Source of the DNA: Pontiella sulfatireligans
Lineage (GTDB): Bacteria > Verrucomicrobiota > Kiritimatiellia > Kiritimatiellales > Pontiellaceae
Direction: 5' to 3'
Assembly: GCF_900890705.1 (NCBI RefSeq)
Contig: NZ_CAAHFH010000002.1
Location: forward strand, 2,489,458-2,553,457
DNA length: 64,000 nt
Shown here in pieces: positions 1 through 11,666 of this stretch. Numbering within the stretch: the stretch's first letter is position 1; every line of letters starts with the position of its first letter. A program made the translations under genes and the position numbers. The notes under the pieces were generated by a model that made no database searches, was not told where the DNA came from, and saw only the letters and a list, made by a program, of their open reading frames with translations.

Positions 1-2
1 AA

Positions 3-79
3 GGGCGTGTAGCTCAGTTGGTTAGAGCGCGTCCCTGATAAGGACGAGGTCACAGGTTCGACTCCTGTCACGCCCACCA
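3..79 (+). tRNA. tRNA-Ile (GAT)
   Basis: A complete cloverleaf can be read: acceptor GGGCGTG pairing with CACGCCC, D-arm GCTC/GAGC, anticodon stem CGTCC/GGACG around loop CTGATAA (anticodon GAT), T-arm with loop TTCGACT, and an encoded CCA at 77-79. It lies in the 16S-23S spacer position upstream of the 23S gene. No tRNA-Ala follows, so the spacer holds only tRNA-Ile; the 16S gene would be just outside the window. Confidence 0.97.
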
Positions 80-119
80 TTTAATGGAAGATTGGACCAT
101 CTTGCACCACAACATTTTT

Positions 120-145
120 CCGCTTAGGCGGAGTGTTCTTTGACA
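120..145 (+). promoter_or_regulatory. boxB-like hairpin and boxA of the rRNA antitermination site
   Basis: A short hairpin (CCGC, loop TTAG, GCGG at 120-131) is followed directly by TGTTCTTTGACA at 134-145, close to the bacterial boxA consensus TGCTCTTTAACA. The position between tRNA-Ile and 23S is where spacer antitermination signals are usually found. The role is inferred from motif and place. Confidence 0.6.
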
Positions 146-161
146 ATTGCATAGTATTGAA
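144..161 (+). other. 5' strand of 23S rRNA processing stem
   Basis: The 18 bases here are complementary, with a single G-U wobble, to 3252-3269 downstream of the 23S gene. Such a stem enclosing the 23S precursor is the usual RNase III processing substrate. The complementarity is seen in the sequence; processing is inferred. Confidence 0.75.
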
Positions 162-263
162 TAACTGCAACAAGCGCATGTATACTTTATATATGTTACT
201 TATAGAGATCTCTTCGGAGGTTTCGAACCATTTCCGTTTTGCGGAAATGATAGTGACTTGATT

Positions 264-3215
<2,952 letters not shown>

Positions 3216-3251
3216 AATTTTTTATTAAGGTGTACATGCCGTTGTTGTTAT

Positions 3252-3269
3252 TTCAATACTATGCAGTTG
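3252..3269 (+). other. 3' strand of 23S rRNA processing stem
   Basis: Complementary over 18 bases to 144-161 upstream of the 23S gene, one pair being G-U. It lies between the 23S and 5S genes, as expected for the base of the 23S precursor stalk. Confidence 0.75.
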
Positions 3270-3285
3270 TGATTTTTGAAAATTT

Positions 3286-3400
3286 TCCGGTTGCCATAGC
3301 GGGAAGGAAACACCTGTTCCCATTCCGAACACAGAAGTGAAGGGTCCCAGCGGCAATGGTACTGAGGATTAGACCTCGGGAGAGTAGCACGCAGCCGGTT
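3286..3400 (+). rRNA. 5S ribosomal RNA
   Basis: A 5S gene of about 115 bases follows the 23S. The terminal helix pairs CCGGTTGC near the start with GCAGCCGG near the end, and the conserved loop segment CCATTCCGAACACAGAAGT is present at about 3318-3336. The ends are approximate. Confidence 0.93.
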
Positions 3401-3413
3401 TTATATATTTTCC

Positions 3414-3446
3414 AACCTTGGAACTTAATTGTTCCAAGGTTTTTTT
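3414..3446 (+). terminator. rRNA operon terminator
   Basis: An 11-bp perfect stem (AACCTTGGAAC / GTTCCAAGGTT) with a 6-base loop runs into a run of T residues at 3440-3446. It sits directly behind the 5S gene, so it most likely ends the rRNA transcript. Confidence 0.93.
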
Positions 3447-3550
3447 GTGCCCACGCACTTAAAGTTTCAGTTTTTTTTTGCACCCCGGCTCGCTGGTTTG
3501 TTATTAGTTCCGTATTGAATTTAATCTAAATGCTAACCAGGGGGGGGGAA

Positions 3551-4237
3551 GTGAATAAGATTCTCATGGTATTATGTGTGGCTTTTCTTGTTGTTGCGGT
3601 TCAAGCTGAAAATCGAATTTGGACCGGCAAGGCAGGGCAGACCATCGAAGCAGAATATGTGAAGGATGCTTCGGGCAAGGTGTGGCTTAAACCCGTAAGT
3701 GGCAAAGTTAAAGTGGTCCCGATTGCGGCATTGTCTGCTGCGGATCAAAACTATATTTACAAGCAAACACTGCCCAAGATAGAGATCTCAGTAGATGATG
3801 ATATCAAAAGGTCTACGGTCGGCTCGGATATCGATAACGTGCATGAGAAAATAAAATTCAAAATCCAAGTTAAGAAAACCAGCAAAGCCCCATACCCGGT
3901 AGATTATGAAATCATTTTTTGCGCATTGGCTGAAGACATCCGCTATGAAGAATTAATCTTGGCAGATAAAAAGGTGGAAACGTTTTCCCTCAAAGAAAAA
4001 AATGACGTCTACGGCTTCACCGGTCAACAGTTGCATTTTGAGCATGACCCGGATCCGGCCTGGGGCACAAAGTATGACGGTTATCTGGTATGCGTTCAGA
4101 CAGTTGAAGGTGTTGTGTTGGCCACAAAGGGTAGAGATAAATACATCGAATCAATTAATGTATTAAGAGATGCCAAGGTGCGGTCTCGATTTGATGAAAA
4201 ATTCAATGTTTCAACTCGCAGCTCCAATCGATTTTAG
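3551..4237 (+). CDS. Secreted SHD1-domain protein (first of two paralogues)
   Basis: A protein of about 228 residues with an N-terminal signal peptide (VNKILMVLCVAFLVVAVQA). It is followed by an SHD1-like segment, RIWTGKAGQTIEAEYVK...KVKVVPIAALSAADQ, the small beta-domain seen repeatedly in planctomycete and verrucomicrobial secreted proteins. The remaining ~150 residues are unrecognised; the C-terminus (RSRFDEKFN) matches the end of the paralogue at 5073-5849. I prefer GTG at 3551 because a purine-rich AGGGGGGGGGA precedes it and the signal peptide then begins properly; an ATG at 3530 is in frame. The function is unknown. A G-run of nine lies just upstream of the start. Confidence 0.75.
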   Translation: MNKILMVLCVAFLVVAVQAENRIWTGKAGQTIEAEYVKDASGKVWLKPVSGKVKVVPIAALSAADQNYIYKQTLPKIEISVDDDIKRSTVGSDIDNVHEKIKFKIQVKKTSKAPYPVDYEIIFCALAEDIRYEELILADKKVETFSLKEKNDVYGFTGQQLHFEHDPDPAWGTKYDGYLVCVQTVEGVVLATKGRDKYIESINVLRDAKVRSRFDEKFNVSTRSSNRF

Positions 4238-4258
4238 CTTAGTGAATTGTTGAGTCCA

Positions 4259-4282
4259 GCAAAGCTGTGTTCTGAGCTTTGC
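4259..4282 (+). terminator. Hairpin without T-run
   Basis: GCAAAGCT and AGCTTTGC form an 8-bp perfect stem with an 8-base loop just behind the SHD1 gene. There is no T-run, so it may be a weak terminator or an mRNA-stabilising hairpin. Confidence 0.4.
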
Positions 4283-4357
4283 GTCCCAAATCATTCAGGC
4301 CGTATTTCGAAAAGGCCGCTAGCGTATCACGCCCAACTAAAATTTAAACGGTTCTCT

Positions 4358-4951
4358 ATGAAACTGGTCATCGCAACACGCAACGCTCACAAACTCGAAG
4401 AAATCAAGGCGATCTTTAATTTTAAATCGCTCGAAGTGCTCTCCGCATTTGATTTTCCCGATATTCCAGATGTTATAGAAGATGGCGGAACGCTGGAAGT
4501 CAACGCCGAAAAGAAAGCGGTGGAAATCGCATTGGCAACCGGATGCTGGGCGCTGGCCGACGACTCCGGACTTGAAGTTAACTCGCTTGACGGCGCACCC
4601 GGCGTATATTCCGCCCGTTATGCCGGCGAGGAATGCAGCTATGCCGCCAACAATGAAAAACTGCTGCGTGAGCTCGCTGAAACAACCGATCGCTCCGCCC
4701 GGTTCCGTACGGTAATTGCACTGTCCGATCCAAAGGGGAACGTAAGAACTTTAGAAGGCATTTGCCCTGGAATGATCATTAATAAACTCAGGGGCACAAA
4801 CGGGTTTGGATATGACCCGCTCTTTGTTCCCAACGGCCATTCTGAAACCTTTGCGGAGTTGTCGAACGAGGTAAAAAACAGCATCTCCCACCGTGCTCGC
4901 GCCCTCCAGAAGGCGCAAGTCGAGTGGGCTGAATTATTGTCCAGACTCTAG
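4358..4951 (+). CDS. rdgB: RdgB/HAM1 non-canonical purine NTP pyrophosphatase
   Basis: A protein of 197 residues in the Ham1/RdgB (XTP/dITP diphosphatase) family, which hydrolyses deaminated purine nucleoside triphosphates to keep dITP and XTP out of DNA. The N-terminus MKLVIATRNAHKLEEIKAIF carries the family motif (TxNxxK as TRNAHK). Other family blocks are LADDSGLEV, PGVYSARYAG, the GFGYDPLFVP block and the C-terminal SHRARAL. The frame is open from 4247, but the ATG at 4358 gives the canonical N-terminus and normal length. It lies between the two SHD1 paralogues with no obvious functional link. Confidence 0.95.
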   Translation: MKLVIATRNAHKLEEIKAIFNFKSLEVLSAFDFPDIPDVIEDGGTLEVNAEKKAVEIALATGCWALADDSGLEVNSLDGAPGVYSARYAGEECSYAANNEKLLRELAETTDRSARFRTVIALSDPKGNVRTLEGICPGMIINKLRGTNGFGYDPLFVPNGHSETFAELSNEVKNSISHRARALQKAQVEWAELLSRL

Positions 4952-5072
4952 AAAATTTCATAACACTGACCATTTATCATGGTTGCCACGAAATGTTAGC
5001 TGGCTAATGCAATATTTTTCAGGTACGCATCGTTGTACGAGTTAATAGATTAACCATCAACGGAGAGAGGCC

Positions 5073-5849
5073 ATGAAAGCTGTTTTAAGCAAAATTTGCA
5101 TTACCTCATTGATCGTATCACAAGGCTTCACTGCCTTTGCGGAGTATCGCGAATGGAAAGATGATAAGGGTAAAACGATTACGGCCGAACACGTTCACAC
5201 CATGGGTGACAAGGTGCTGCTCAGACAAGAAGATGGGCAGGAAATAATGGTGTCTCTCGATACGCTTAGTGAGCGCGACAGGCGTTATGCCGTTCTTTTG
5301 GCTCCTCCCTCCATCGATATTTCGGTTTCAGCGAAGGTTGATAGAACCAATACCGGCTACAGCCGTGGATACGGAGGCGGCATGCAAATTCAAGATGAAA
5401 CTGTAACGGCGTCTGTTACGCTCAAGAAATCAAGCTTATCGCCTTACCAAGCCCCTTTGCTATCGGAAATTTACTTGATTGGTGAAGTCAAGCAGTCCGG
5501 TGAACGCATCATTCTCGATCACAGTTCTTCCCGATTTCGGTTTACAGAAGAGAACAAGAATGAACATACCTATTCCAGCGATTCAATCAGCTTAAAGCAA
5601 CTGGAGTCAGGGGTTGAGCTGGGGAAGGAATATAAGGGTTATCTGGCCTTGGTCCGTGACCGCACCGGTGAAGTGCTTTCGGTGAAATCTAACAAGGTTG
5701 AGTTTGAGAAAAATGCGGAAGCCATCATGGGCTCCAAGAGCGAAGATCGCTTCGATGATGATTTCAATCCGACAGGCAATGACAAGTCGAAGAAGAAACT
5801 GGCTAAAGAATCGTTTAAAAAGCGCCGCCTTCCCGGTCGCAAATTCTAG
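5073..5849 (+). CDS. Secreted SHD1-domain protein (second paralogue)
   Basis: A protein of 258 residues with a signal peptide (about residues 1-23, ending TAFA). An SHD1-like domain follows (EYREWKDDKGKTITAEHV...VSLDTLSERDRR, about residues 24-68). The rest resembles the protein at 3551-4237 in order and ending (EDRFDDDFNPTG against RSRFDEKFN), with a Gly/Tyr-rich insert near residue 90. The tail is very basic (KSKKKL...KKRRLPGRKF). The RBS GGAGAG lies ahead of the ATG. The function is unknown; a cell-envelope location is inferred from the signal peptide. Confidence 0.75.
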   Translation: MKAVLSKICITSLIVSQGFTAFAEYREWKDDKGKTITAEHVHTMGDKVLLRQEDGQEIMVSLDTLSERDRRYAVLLAPPSIDISVSAKVDRTNTGYSRGYGGGMQIQDETVTASVTLKKSSLSPYQAPLLSEIYLIGEVKQSGERIILDHSSSRFRFTEENKNEHTYSSDSISLKQLESGVELGKEYKGYLALVRDRTGEVLSVKSNKVEFEKNAEAIMGSKSEDRFDDDFNPTGNDKSKKKLAKESFKKRRLPGRKF

Positions 5850-5890
5850 TTCGGCTTTTTTTTGATGCACCAAGCACGGCCGCCACTTCG

Positions 5891-6232
5891 TTATTCCAGC
5901 GATAGGCGGTCGAATTTATTTATTGAGTCAAGAACGCCAGTCGCGGTTTCGAGTACGCAACAGGTTCCGCGCGGCGCGAAGGCCAGCTGCCATGGGCGCA
6001 GGTTGCGTGCAATGCGCAACACCTGCAGGTCTTTGTCAAGGAAGGCCGCGTCGATCGGGAAGCACATAAACCACATGTGGATGCTTTGGCAGGGGCGGAT
6101 CAGCATGCCGGAGTCCGTCCGCAGTGAGCGTCGTCCAAGCAGCCCCCGCATCCGCGCCACGGTGCTCTTTGCGAGCAGAACGTTTTCCAGCACAACCCGA
6201 TTACTCCCGTCGTTTATCAAAATGCGTGACAT
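5891..6232 (-). CDS. DUF192 family protein
   Basis: A protein of 113 residues matching the DUF192 fold family: VARMRGLLGRRSL...GMLIRPCQSIHMWFMCFPIDAAFLDKDLQVL...PRGTCCVLE. Family hallmarks seen are the RGLMGR-like motif (here RGLLGRRSL), the H-x-WFM segment (usually FWM) and the IDxAFLD segment. The frame is open much further upstream but only through the antisense of yicC, so I place the start at the ATG at 6232. It is transcribed divergently from yicC, 51 bp apart. The biochemical role of the family is not established. No signal peptide is evident. Confidence 0.8.
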   Translation of the reverse strand: MSRILINDGSNRVVLENVLLAKSTVARMRGLLGRRSLRTDSGMLIRPCQSIHMWFMCFPIDAAFLDKDLQVLRIARNLRPWQLAFAPRGTCCVLETATGVLDSINKFDRLSLE

Positions 6233-6283
6233 AAGCTCTAAAATCCTAAATTCTGACTGATCAATCAAGTTTAAGGAACAGGT

Positions 6284-7165
6284 ATGGCATTGAAAAGCAT
6301 GACAGGTTTTGGCGAAGGCTCGGCATCGGCCGGAGGCATCCGCGTACTCGTGGAGCTCAGCTCCGTAAACCGTAAGCAACTCGACATCAATGTTTCCCTT
6401 CCTCGCCATCTGATCACGCTTGATGCCCAGGTGCAACGCTTGGTTCGTTGCGAATTCACACGGGGCCGGGTTTCGGGCATAATACGCGTGGAAGTGGCCG
6501 ATGGTTCGGCCGGTGCCGTAAAAATCGATGAGAAGCTCGCAACACAGTATGCTGAAGCGATCCGCAAGACTGCAAAGCGCCTGAAGCTCGCCGACGATCT
6601 TGGAGCGGAAACTATTGCCCGCCTGCCCGGCGTGCTTTCGGTGGAGCAGGAAAGCCAGGATGCCGACCATGTGGCTGCTGTACTGGACGTCGCCATTGGG
6701 AAAGCGCTCAAGGGATTGGCACGCACGCGCTCTGCTGAAGGCAAGGCGCTGGAAAAAGATTTACGCATTCGTCTTGGGCTTCTCGAAGAAATGAAGAAGG
6801 AGATCCGCAAGCTTTCGGTTTCTGTGGTTTCCGGTTATAGGAAAAAGCTATTCCAGAGAATGGCAGACGCCGGCTTAGAGGACGTTGCATCCGACGACCG
6901 CATGGTGAAAGAAATTGCCGTGTTTGCTGACCGAAGCGACATTACCGAAGAGTTGACTCGGTTGAAGAGCCATCTGGCCCAGGCGCGCAAATTGCTTCGC
7001 TCGGTCGAACCGGTGGGCCGTACGCTCGATTTTCTCTGCCAAGAACTCTTCCGGGAAATAAACACCGTGGGTTCCAAGGCCAACGAGGTCGAGATCACCC
7101 GATACGTAGTGGCATTCAAGACCGAGCTTGAGCGAATTCGCGAGCAGGTGCAGAACGTTGAATAA
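6284..7165 (+). CDS. yicC: YicC/YloC family endoribonuclease
   Basis: A protein of 293 residues beginning MALKSMTGFGEG, the hallmark YicC N-terminus. It has the conserved VELSSVNRKQLDINVSLP stretch (usually E-RSVNHRfLD) and the C-terminal DUF1732 region GRTLDFLCQELFREINTVGSKAN...E. YicC proteins are endoribonucleases reported to act on RNA such as sRNAs. The gene is followed after 20 bp by gmk, the common bacterial order, and an AAGGAA RBS precedes the ATG. Confidence 0.93.
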   Translation: MALKSMTGFGEGSASAGGIRVLVELSSVNRKQLDINVSLPRHLITLDAQVQRLVRCEFTRGRVSGIIRVEVADGSAGAVKIDEKLATQYAEAIRKTAKRLKLADDLGAETIARLPGVLSVEQESQDADHVAAVLDVAIGKALKGLARTRSAEGKALEKDLRIRLGLLEEMKKEIRKLSVSVVSGYRKKLFQRMADAGLEDVASDDRMVKEIAVFADRSDITEELTRLKSHLAQARKLLRSVEPVGRTLDFLCQELFREINTVGSKANEVEITRYVVAFKTELERIREQVQNVE

Positions 7166-7185
7166 ATGATTTAAGGAGTCAAGCT

Positions 7186-7833
7186 GTGGAAGAAAAACAG
7201 ACAGAACTTAAAGAGGCCGATCCTTTTCCATCGCGTCCATCGCGTCCGTTGCTGGTGGTGGTGTCGGCGCCTTCCGGTGCCGGCAAGAGCACGCTTTGCA
7301 ATCGCTTGGTGGATGAATTTCCCAACATTAAATATTCCGTCTCGTGCACGACGCGCAATCCGCGCGGCGACGAGAAGGACGGCGTTCATTATTATTTCCT
7401 GTCGAAGAAGGAATTCAAGGAGCGCATCAAGCAAGGTGAGTTTTTGGAACACGCCAAGGTGCACGGCAACTTTTATGGGACGTTGGAGGATACGGTCCTT
7501 TACGCCATGGAAGAGGGCTTTCACGTGCTGCTCGACATCGATGTGCAAGGCGCCAGGCAGATCCGCGAGGCGCTCGTGCGCTTGGATCCGCGCCACCCCA
7601 TCCGCCGCGGCTTTACCGACGTCTTTATTTCGCCGCCGTCCATGGAGGAGCTGGAAAAACGGTTGCGCGGGCGCGAAACCGATGAAGACAGCGTGATCCA
7701 AAAGCGCCTTGAAAATGCCAAATCTGAAATGGTTTGCGCCACGGAATATTCGTTCCAGCTCGTCAACGATGATCTGGAAAAGGCCTACCACGAACTCAAG
7801 ACCGTGATCCTCTCCGCAGTCGGGCTTGCCTAG
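7186..7833 (+). CDS. gmk: Guanylate kinase
   Basis: A protein of 215 residues catalysing ATP + GMP to ADP + GDP. It has a P-loop SAPSGAGKST (about residues 27-36), the GMP-binding block YSVSCTTRNPRGDEKDGVHYYFL, the EFLEHAKVHGNFYGT block and LLDIDVQGARQI, then the lid region with RLRGRETD. The start is a GTG at 7186 with AAGGAG nine bases upstream; the N-terminal extension of about 20 residues is a little longer than usual. It lies downstream of yicC in an apparent operon. Its stop codon overlaps the stop of the convergent permease gene by 4 bp through a CTAG. Confidence 0.96.
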   Translation: MEEKQTELKEADPFPSRPSRPLLVVVSAPSGAGKSTLCNRLVDEFPNIKYSVSCTTRNPRGDEKDGVHYYFLSKKEFKERIKQGEFLEHAKVHGNFYGTLEDTVLYAMEEGFHVLLDIDVQGARQIREALVRLDPRHPIRRGFTDVFISPPSMEELEKRLRGRETDEDSVIQKRLENAKSEMVCATEYSFQLVNDDLEKAYHELKTVILSAVGLA

Positions 7834-10091
7834 TTCCGCCCTGAAATGCCAATCACTTGGCGGAACTCAATGTCCTCGGCGGCGAGCGCCAACGCCAACG
7901 GCGGCATTTGCTTGGTGGCGTCCATCAGCTTGCCGTAGTAGTCGCTGTAGGCCTCAATCGTTTCTTCTTCGCCGGGCGGCCGCATGCCCATGAAGATTAA
8001 CCCGGCATTGGCGGAGGATTGCCGGATAATTTCATAAAAGCTCGGCATCGACTTGATCAGCACCTTGGCTTCGGCGGGAATGCGCTGTTCTTCGATGAAC
8101 GTTTCCATACGCTCTCTGGCCGGTTCGAGTTCGTCTTCGGAGTCGACGATCGTTTTAATCACCAGCTTGGACTGTTGCCAAACGGGGCTCTTTTGAATTT
8201 GGTAGGCCAAGGTGAGGATCAATCCGATGTTGGCCTTGTTTCCCCCCCACCAAACATGGATTTCATCGGCTATTGCGTCGGCTTTTCTGTCGGCATCTTC
8301 ATCGACGGTCACATCGCTTTCGCGCAACATGATGAGGTTCCGTCGGGTCCGATAGACCAGCTGAATGAGTTCGGCGAATTCGATGAAGCTCGAACGGTTT
8401 TCCGTGTCGCCCAGCAGAATGGTGTTGGGCACGAGCGGGCCGTAGCCATAGGCGCGCACAAGCGACTTTGCGCCGGTCAGCATGTCGGGCGAAGGAAAGA
8501 TTTTCACCATGGCATCCACTTCCCGCTTTTCCAGATAGTCGTGCATGGAGCTCTCCATGCTTTGGACCTTTTCGGCTGACCAGTCTTCCACGGGCAGGAT
8601 GCTCGCCACGGTCAGAGCGCTGCTGTGCTGCGTGAGTGCGTGGGCCATTTCAACCAGATGCCAGCGCGACTTTGGCGAGCCGCTCAGCGCCAGAATGTTT
8701 GGCTTCCAAGTGCGTTCATCCGGTTTCAGACGGCTAAGGTGGTGGATGGCAAAGCGAACCAGTTGGGTCAGGATGCCGTAGCGCATGTCCGCCCAATGCG
8801 CGTTCAGCCGCCGGCGCTTGACGAGATAGTAGACCAATGCCGTTACGAAGATGGAAATGAGCGTCGCCCCGGCGTCAATCATCAGCATGGCGGCAAAGCA
8901 CAGCGCGGCGCCCAGCAGCGAAACGCCGTAGTGAATTTTGAACTTAGGGCGCCACGACGGGCTTTCGATCAGCCCCTCCAGCCCGGCGGAAAGATTCAGC
9001 AACCCATAGGAGAGCAGGAAGAACATCGAGAGAATTGGCGCAATCAGGTTGAGGTTGCCAAGCCAAACGGCCGCCAGTGCCACGACGAAGGAGAAAGCAG
9101 TGGCAATTCGTGGGTCGGCTTTGTCTTTGCCGAAGCCGCGCCCGATGAAGCGCGGGATCACGCGGTCGACCGCCAGCGCCTGCAGCGTGCGCGGCGCGCC
9201 CAGCAGCGACCCCATAGCACTTGAAAGCGAAGCGGCAAACACGCCGGCAACAACCAGTGGCGCCCAGCGTGAAATGGTGGCCATAATATTGGGGTCGACC
9301 AGCAGCAGGCTGCTGTCCGGAATTTTGGCGTTCAGGAAAACAGGCATGACCATGTAGACCACGTAGCCGGTTGCAATGGCCAGCAGGGTGCCGATCGGCA
9401 GCGACTTTGATGGATCCTTTAGGTCGCCGGACAGCCCTAGGCCAGCCTCGATGCCGGTGACCGCGGGGAAGAACACCGCGAATACGACCCAGAAGCCGGC
9501 CTTAGGGGGAATGACCGCATCCAGTGGAATCGCGAGGGCTTCGGACGATGGGTTTCCCATGAAGAACGAGATCAGCGAAACGGTAATGGCCGCAAAGATT
9601 CCGAACTGTATCTTCAGCGCGAGGTCGGCCGAGAAGTAAACCAGAACCGTCAAGAGCAGCAGGGTGCCGGCGGAAATGATTTTGGCGGCCAGCGCCGGCT
9701 CAATCCCGAGCGAGGCGAGCGGGTTCATAATTGAAAGAAGCGCTTCGGTGAAACCGGCAATGTAGAACGCGATGCCGATCGCGCGCGCAAAGAACAGCGG
9801 CAGGCCGATGGCCGCGCCGGCCTCCAGGCCAAGCGAGCGGGCGATAATGTAGTAGGCGCCGCCTCCGCCTACTTTCATGTTCGTGGCCATAGCCGATATG
9901 GAGAGGCCGGTCAGGAAGGTGATCGACGTCGCAATCGTCACAATCAGCAGCGTGCCCGCCAGCCCCACGTTGCCGAGCACCCAGCCGAAGCGCAGATACA
10001 TGATCACGCCGAAGATGGTCAGCACGCTCGGTGTGTAGACCCCCTTAAAGGTTCCAAAGGAGTAGCCCTGCTTTTCGATCTGTTCGCCCAT
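7830..10091 (-). CDS. Cation-chloride cotransporter-like APC permease (SLC12-type)
   Basis: A protein of 753 residues. The first ~430 form about 12 membrane segments, with a start typical of Na-K-Cl cotransporter-like members of the amino acid-polyamine-organocation superfamily: GTFKGVYTPSVLTIFGVIMYLRFGWVLG...GGGGAYYIIARSLG. A soluble C-terminal part of about 300 residues (NILALSGSPKSRWHLVEMAHAL...RNLIMLRES...) corresponds to the regulatory cytoplasmic domain of that family. The substrate cannot be told from the sequence: chloride-coupled cation or amino acid transport are both possible. It is convergent with gmk, overlapping by 4 bp. Confidence 0.85.
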   Translation of the reverse strand: MGEQIEKQGYSFGTFKGVYTPSVLTIFGVIMYLRFGWVLGNVGLAGTLLIVTIATSITFLTGLSISAMATNMKVGGGGAYYIIARSLGLEAGAAIGLPLFFARAIGIAFYIAGFTEALLSIMNPLASLGIEPALAAKIISAGTLLLLTVLVYFSADLALKIQFGIFAAITVSLISFFMGNPSSEALAIPLDAVIPPKAGFWVVFAVFFPAVTGIEAGLGLSGDLKDPSKSLPIGTLLAIATGYVVYMVMPVFLNAKIPDSSLLLVDPNIMATISRWAPLVVAGVFAASLSSAMGSLLGAPRTLQALAVDRVIPRFIGRGFGKDKADPRIATAFSFVVALAAVWLGNLNLIAPILSMFFLLSYGLLNLSAGLEGLIESPSWRPKFKIHYGVSLLGAALCFAAMLMIDAGATLISIFVTALVYYLVKRRRLNAHWADMRYGILTQLVRFAIHHLSRLKPDERTWKPNILALSGSPKSRWHLVEMAHALTQHSSALTVASILPVEDWSAEKVQSMESSMHDYLEKREVDAMVKIFPSPDMLTGAKSLVRAYGYGPLVPNTILLGDTENRSSFIEFAELIQLVYRTRRNLIMLRESDVTVDEDADRKADAIADEIHVWWGGNKANIGLILTLAYQIQKSPVWQQSKLVIKTIVDSEDELEPARERMETFIEEQRIPAEAKVLIKSMPSFYEIIRQSSANAGLIFMGMRPPGEEETIEAYSDYYGKLMDATKQMPPLALALAAEDIEFRQVIGISGRN

Positions 10092-10178
10092 GGTTTTCGT
10101 CGTCCTTTAAAATCGTTGGCATGAAGTCTTCCAGACCTAAGAAGAAATGGGAAGGCGATAACATCAGGCAGAATGCAG

Positions 10179-10298
10179 TTAAAAATCGAAGAGGTCTTTC
10201 AGCGGTATGCCGAGGGCGTTGGCGATTCTTTCACATCCTTCAAGCGACGGTGCGTGGATGCCGCGTTCGACGGGGGTGTCTTTTCCATTGTTAAAACT
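10179..10298 (-). pseudogene. XRE-type helix-turn-helix regulator remnant
   Basis: Reading the minus strand, the frame ending at the TAA at 10179-10181 gives ...DTPVERGIHAPSLEGCERIANALGIPLKDLFDF. This is the typical C-terminal end of an XRE/Cro helix-turn-helix domain (SLxxLxKIAxALxVxxxDLF). The N-terminal half is missing. The frame continues upstream without a stop into the flank of the truncated transposase, so the gene was probably cut by that element. It is too short for a working regulator. Confidence 0.6.
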
Positions 10299-10322
10299 GG
10301 GGCGTAGCCTCCGTTTCGTTGG

Positions 10323-11177
10323 TTAGGGTTTGTAGTCGGTTGCGGGTTTCTGGTCAAGGGTGGAAAGGGAAGGCGTAGCCTTCTCCCCTTCCTCCGGAGG
10401 AGGGGGAGAAAAACTTTGCAAGATCTTTGCGAGATGTTTCATGTCCTTGCAATGGTTGATCCGCCTGAACCCGCGCTCAGCTTCCAGCAACGCATACGCT
10501 AGCCATTTTGAAGCCATATTCGTATCGGTTCGCCAGCGGCTTACGCGCCGGGTTTTAGCGCGGACGTTACGGAATGGATTCTCGATGCAGTTGGTGTTAA
10601 GAAGCGTTGTATTCAGTGTGCTGGGAGCTCCCAGACCATGAACAGCAAGGAGTTCATCTCCTGCCTCTTCCAAGCTCGCGAGTGCTTGGGCATTCTTTCC
10701 TTTTAGGAAATTTTTTAACTCCACCACAACCTCCTCTGCGGCCTCGAGCCCTTCTGCTCTGCGTAGACGCTTGAAAAGGCGGTCGAGTTCCCCGTGATGA
10801 CGATAGGAAAGGTAACTCTTGATGTTGCGGACCTTATGGATCAGACACCGCTGAATGACCGCTTCAGACCATTTCTTTCGGATGCTGTTACGCAAGGCTT
10901 TTGAACCGTCTGTGATAGCCAGCAATCGACGTTTAGGGTTAAAGTCGCGCTCCTCAATGCGGTTAAGCAGATCGGCGCAGACCTCTAAATTTTCTGATGC
11001 ACCGATTTGAAAGTCCAGGATATGCTTCTCGCCTTCAACCGTAATACCCAGTGCTACGACGGCACAGAGATCGTTGCCAAGTCCGATGCCGTCGAGCATG
11101 AGTACAACGTAGTCAGCCTTTCTCAGATCCCGTTCACCCAACTCTCCCCGTATCCTCGCGAGCTGCCAGCATGCGAA
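10323..11177 (-). pseudogene. IS256/Mutator-type transposase, 5'-truncated
   Basis: About 285 codons of the catalytic and C-terminal part of an IS256-family DDE transposase: LMLDGIGLGNDLCAVVALGI, then LLAITDGSKALRNSIRKKW, QRCLIHKVRNIKSYL, and a later LLNTNCIENPFRNVRAKTRRVSRW. Family members usually have about 400 residues, so the first ~130, including one catalytic aspartate region, are gone. The in-frame reading starts after a TGA at 11178-11180. A translation start at TTG 11141 is formally possible but the product could not be a complete transposase. No terminal inverted repeats were found. Confidence 0.8.
10381..10410. repeat. 30-bp near-perfect palindrome
   Basis: TTCTCCCC... folds back on ...GGGGAGAA around a perfect CCTCCGGAGG core, with only two mismatched positions. 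It lies inside the coding tail of the IS256 remnant, where it encodes a PPPPEEGE run, and may be an inserted palindromic repeat. Confidence 0.5.
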
Positions 11178-11223
11178 TCAATGCATATACTGGCAAAGTC
11201 ATTGATGTAGACACTCAGTTCCC

Positions 11224-11622
11224 TTGAAACATGACAATGTATGCAACCTTATTATTGCCACTGAACCAGCCGGCCTCGTCTTCACGGATCATGAATTCCA
11301 AATTAAATTCGAGGATGAGTTCGATTATCATTTTAGGAACCTCGGCAACGGCACCACCATGAATTGGACTACCGGAGTCGCCGGCCGCTTCAGCCTCCGG
11401 GCCAAAACGACCGCTGGCGGGGAGGAAGTGGCTTTGTCCCAAGAAGTACTGGCAACCGCTCAGTTCCCAGAGGTTGGAGAAATTGTCTTAGACTCCGGTG
11501 TTGTATCTGCAATGGATCAAGCTTGGAATCTGTCAGAAACATTGGCTGATACTCATGGGGAGCGTGTCAGTCCTTCTATTATTTCATCATTATGCTCCCT
11601 TCCCCCGCGCCCCATCCTTTAA
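11224..11622 (+). other. Unrecognised open frame in decayed region
   Basis: An open frame of 132 codons without an ATG start (TTG at 11224) and no obvious RBS. The product (…EFQIKFEDEFDYHFRNLGNG…EVALSQEVLATAQFPEVGEIVLDSGVV…) has a protein-like composition but matches nothing I recognise. It could be an internal piece of a former surface protein. It lies between the transposase remnant and the broken toxin-antitoxin pair, so a pseudogene fragment is likely. The antisense frame at 11215-11442 is not better. Confidence 0.2.
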
Positions 11623-11666
11623 GAAAAGCTCTGTAGTGAACCATGTCTCCAACACCGAAGGCCAAG

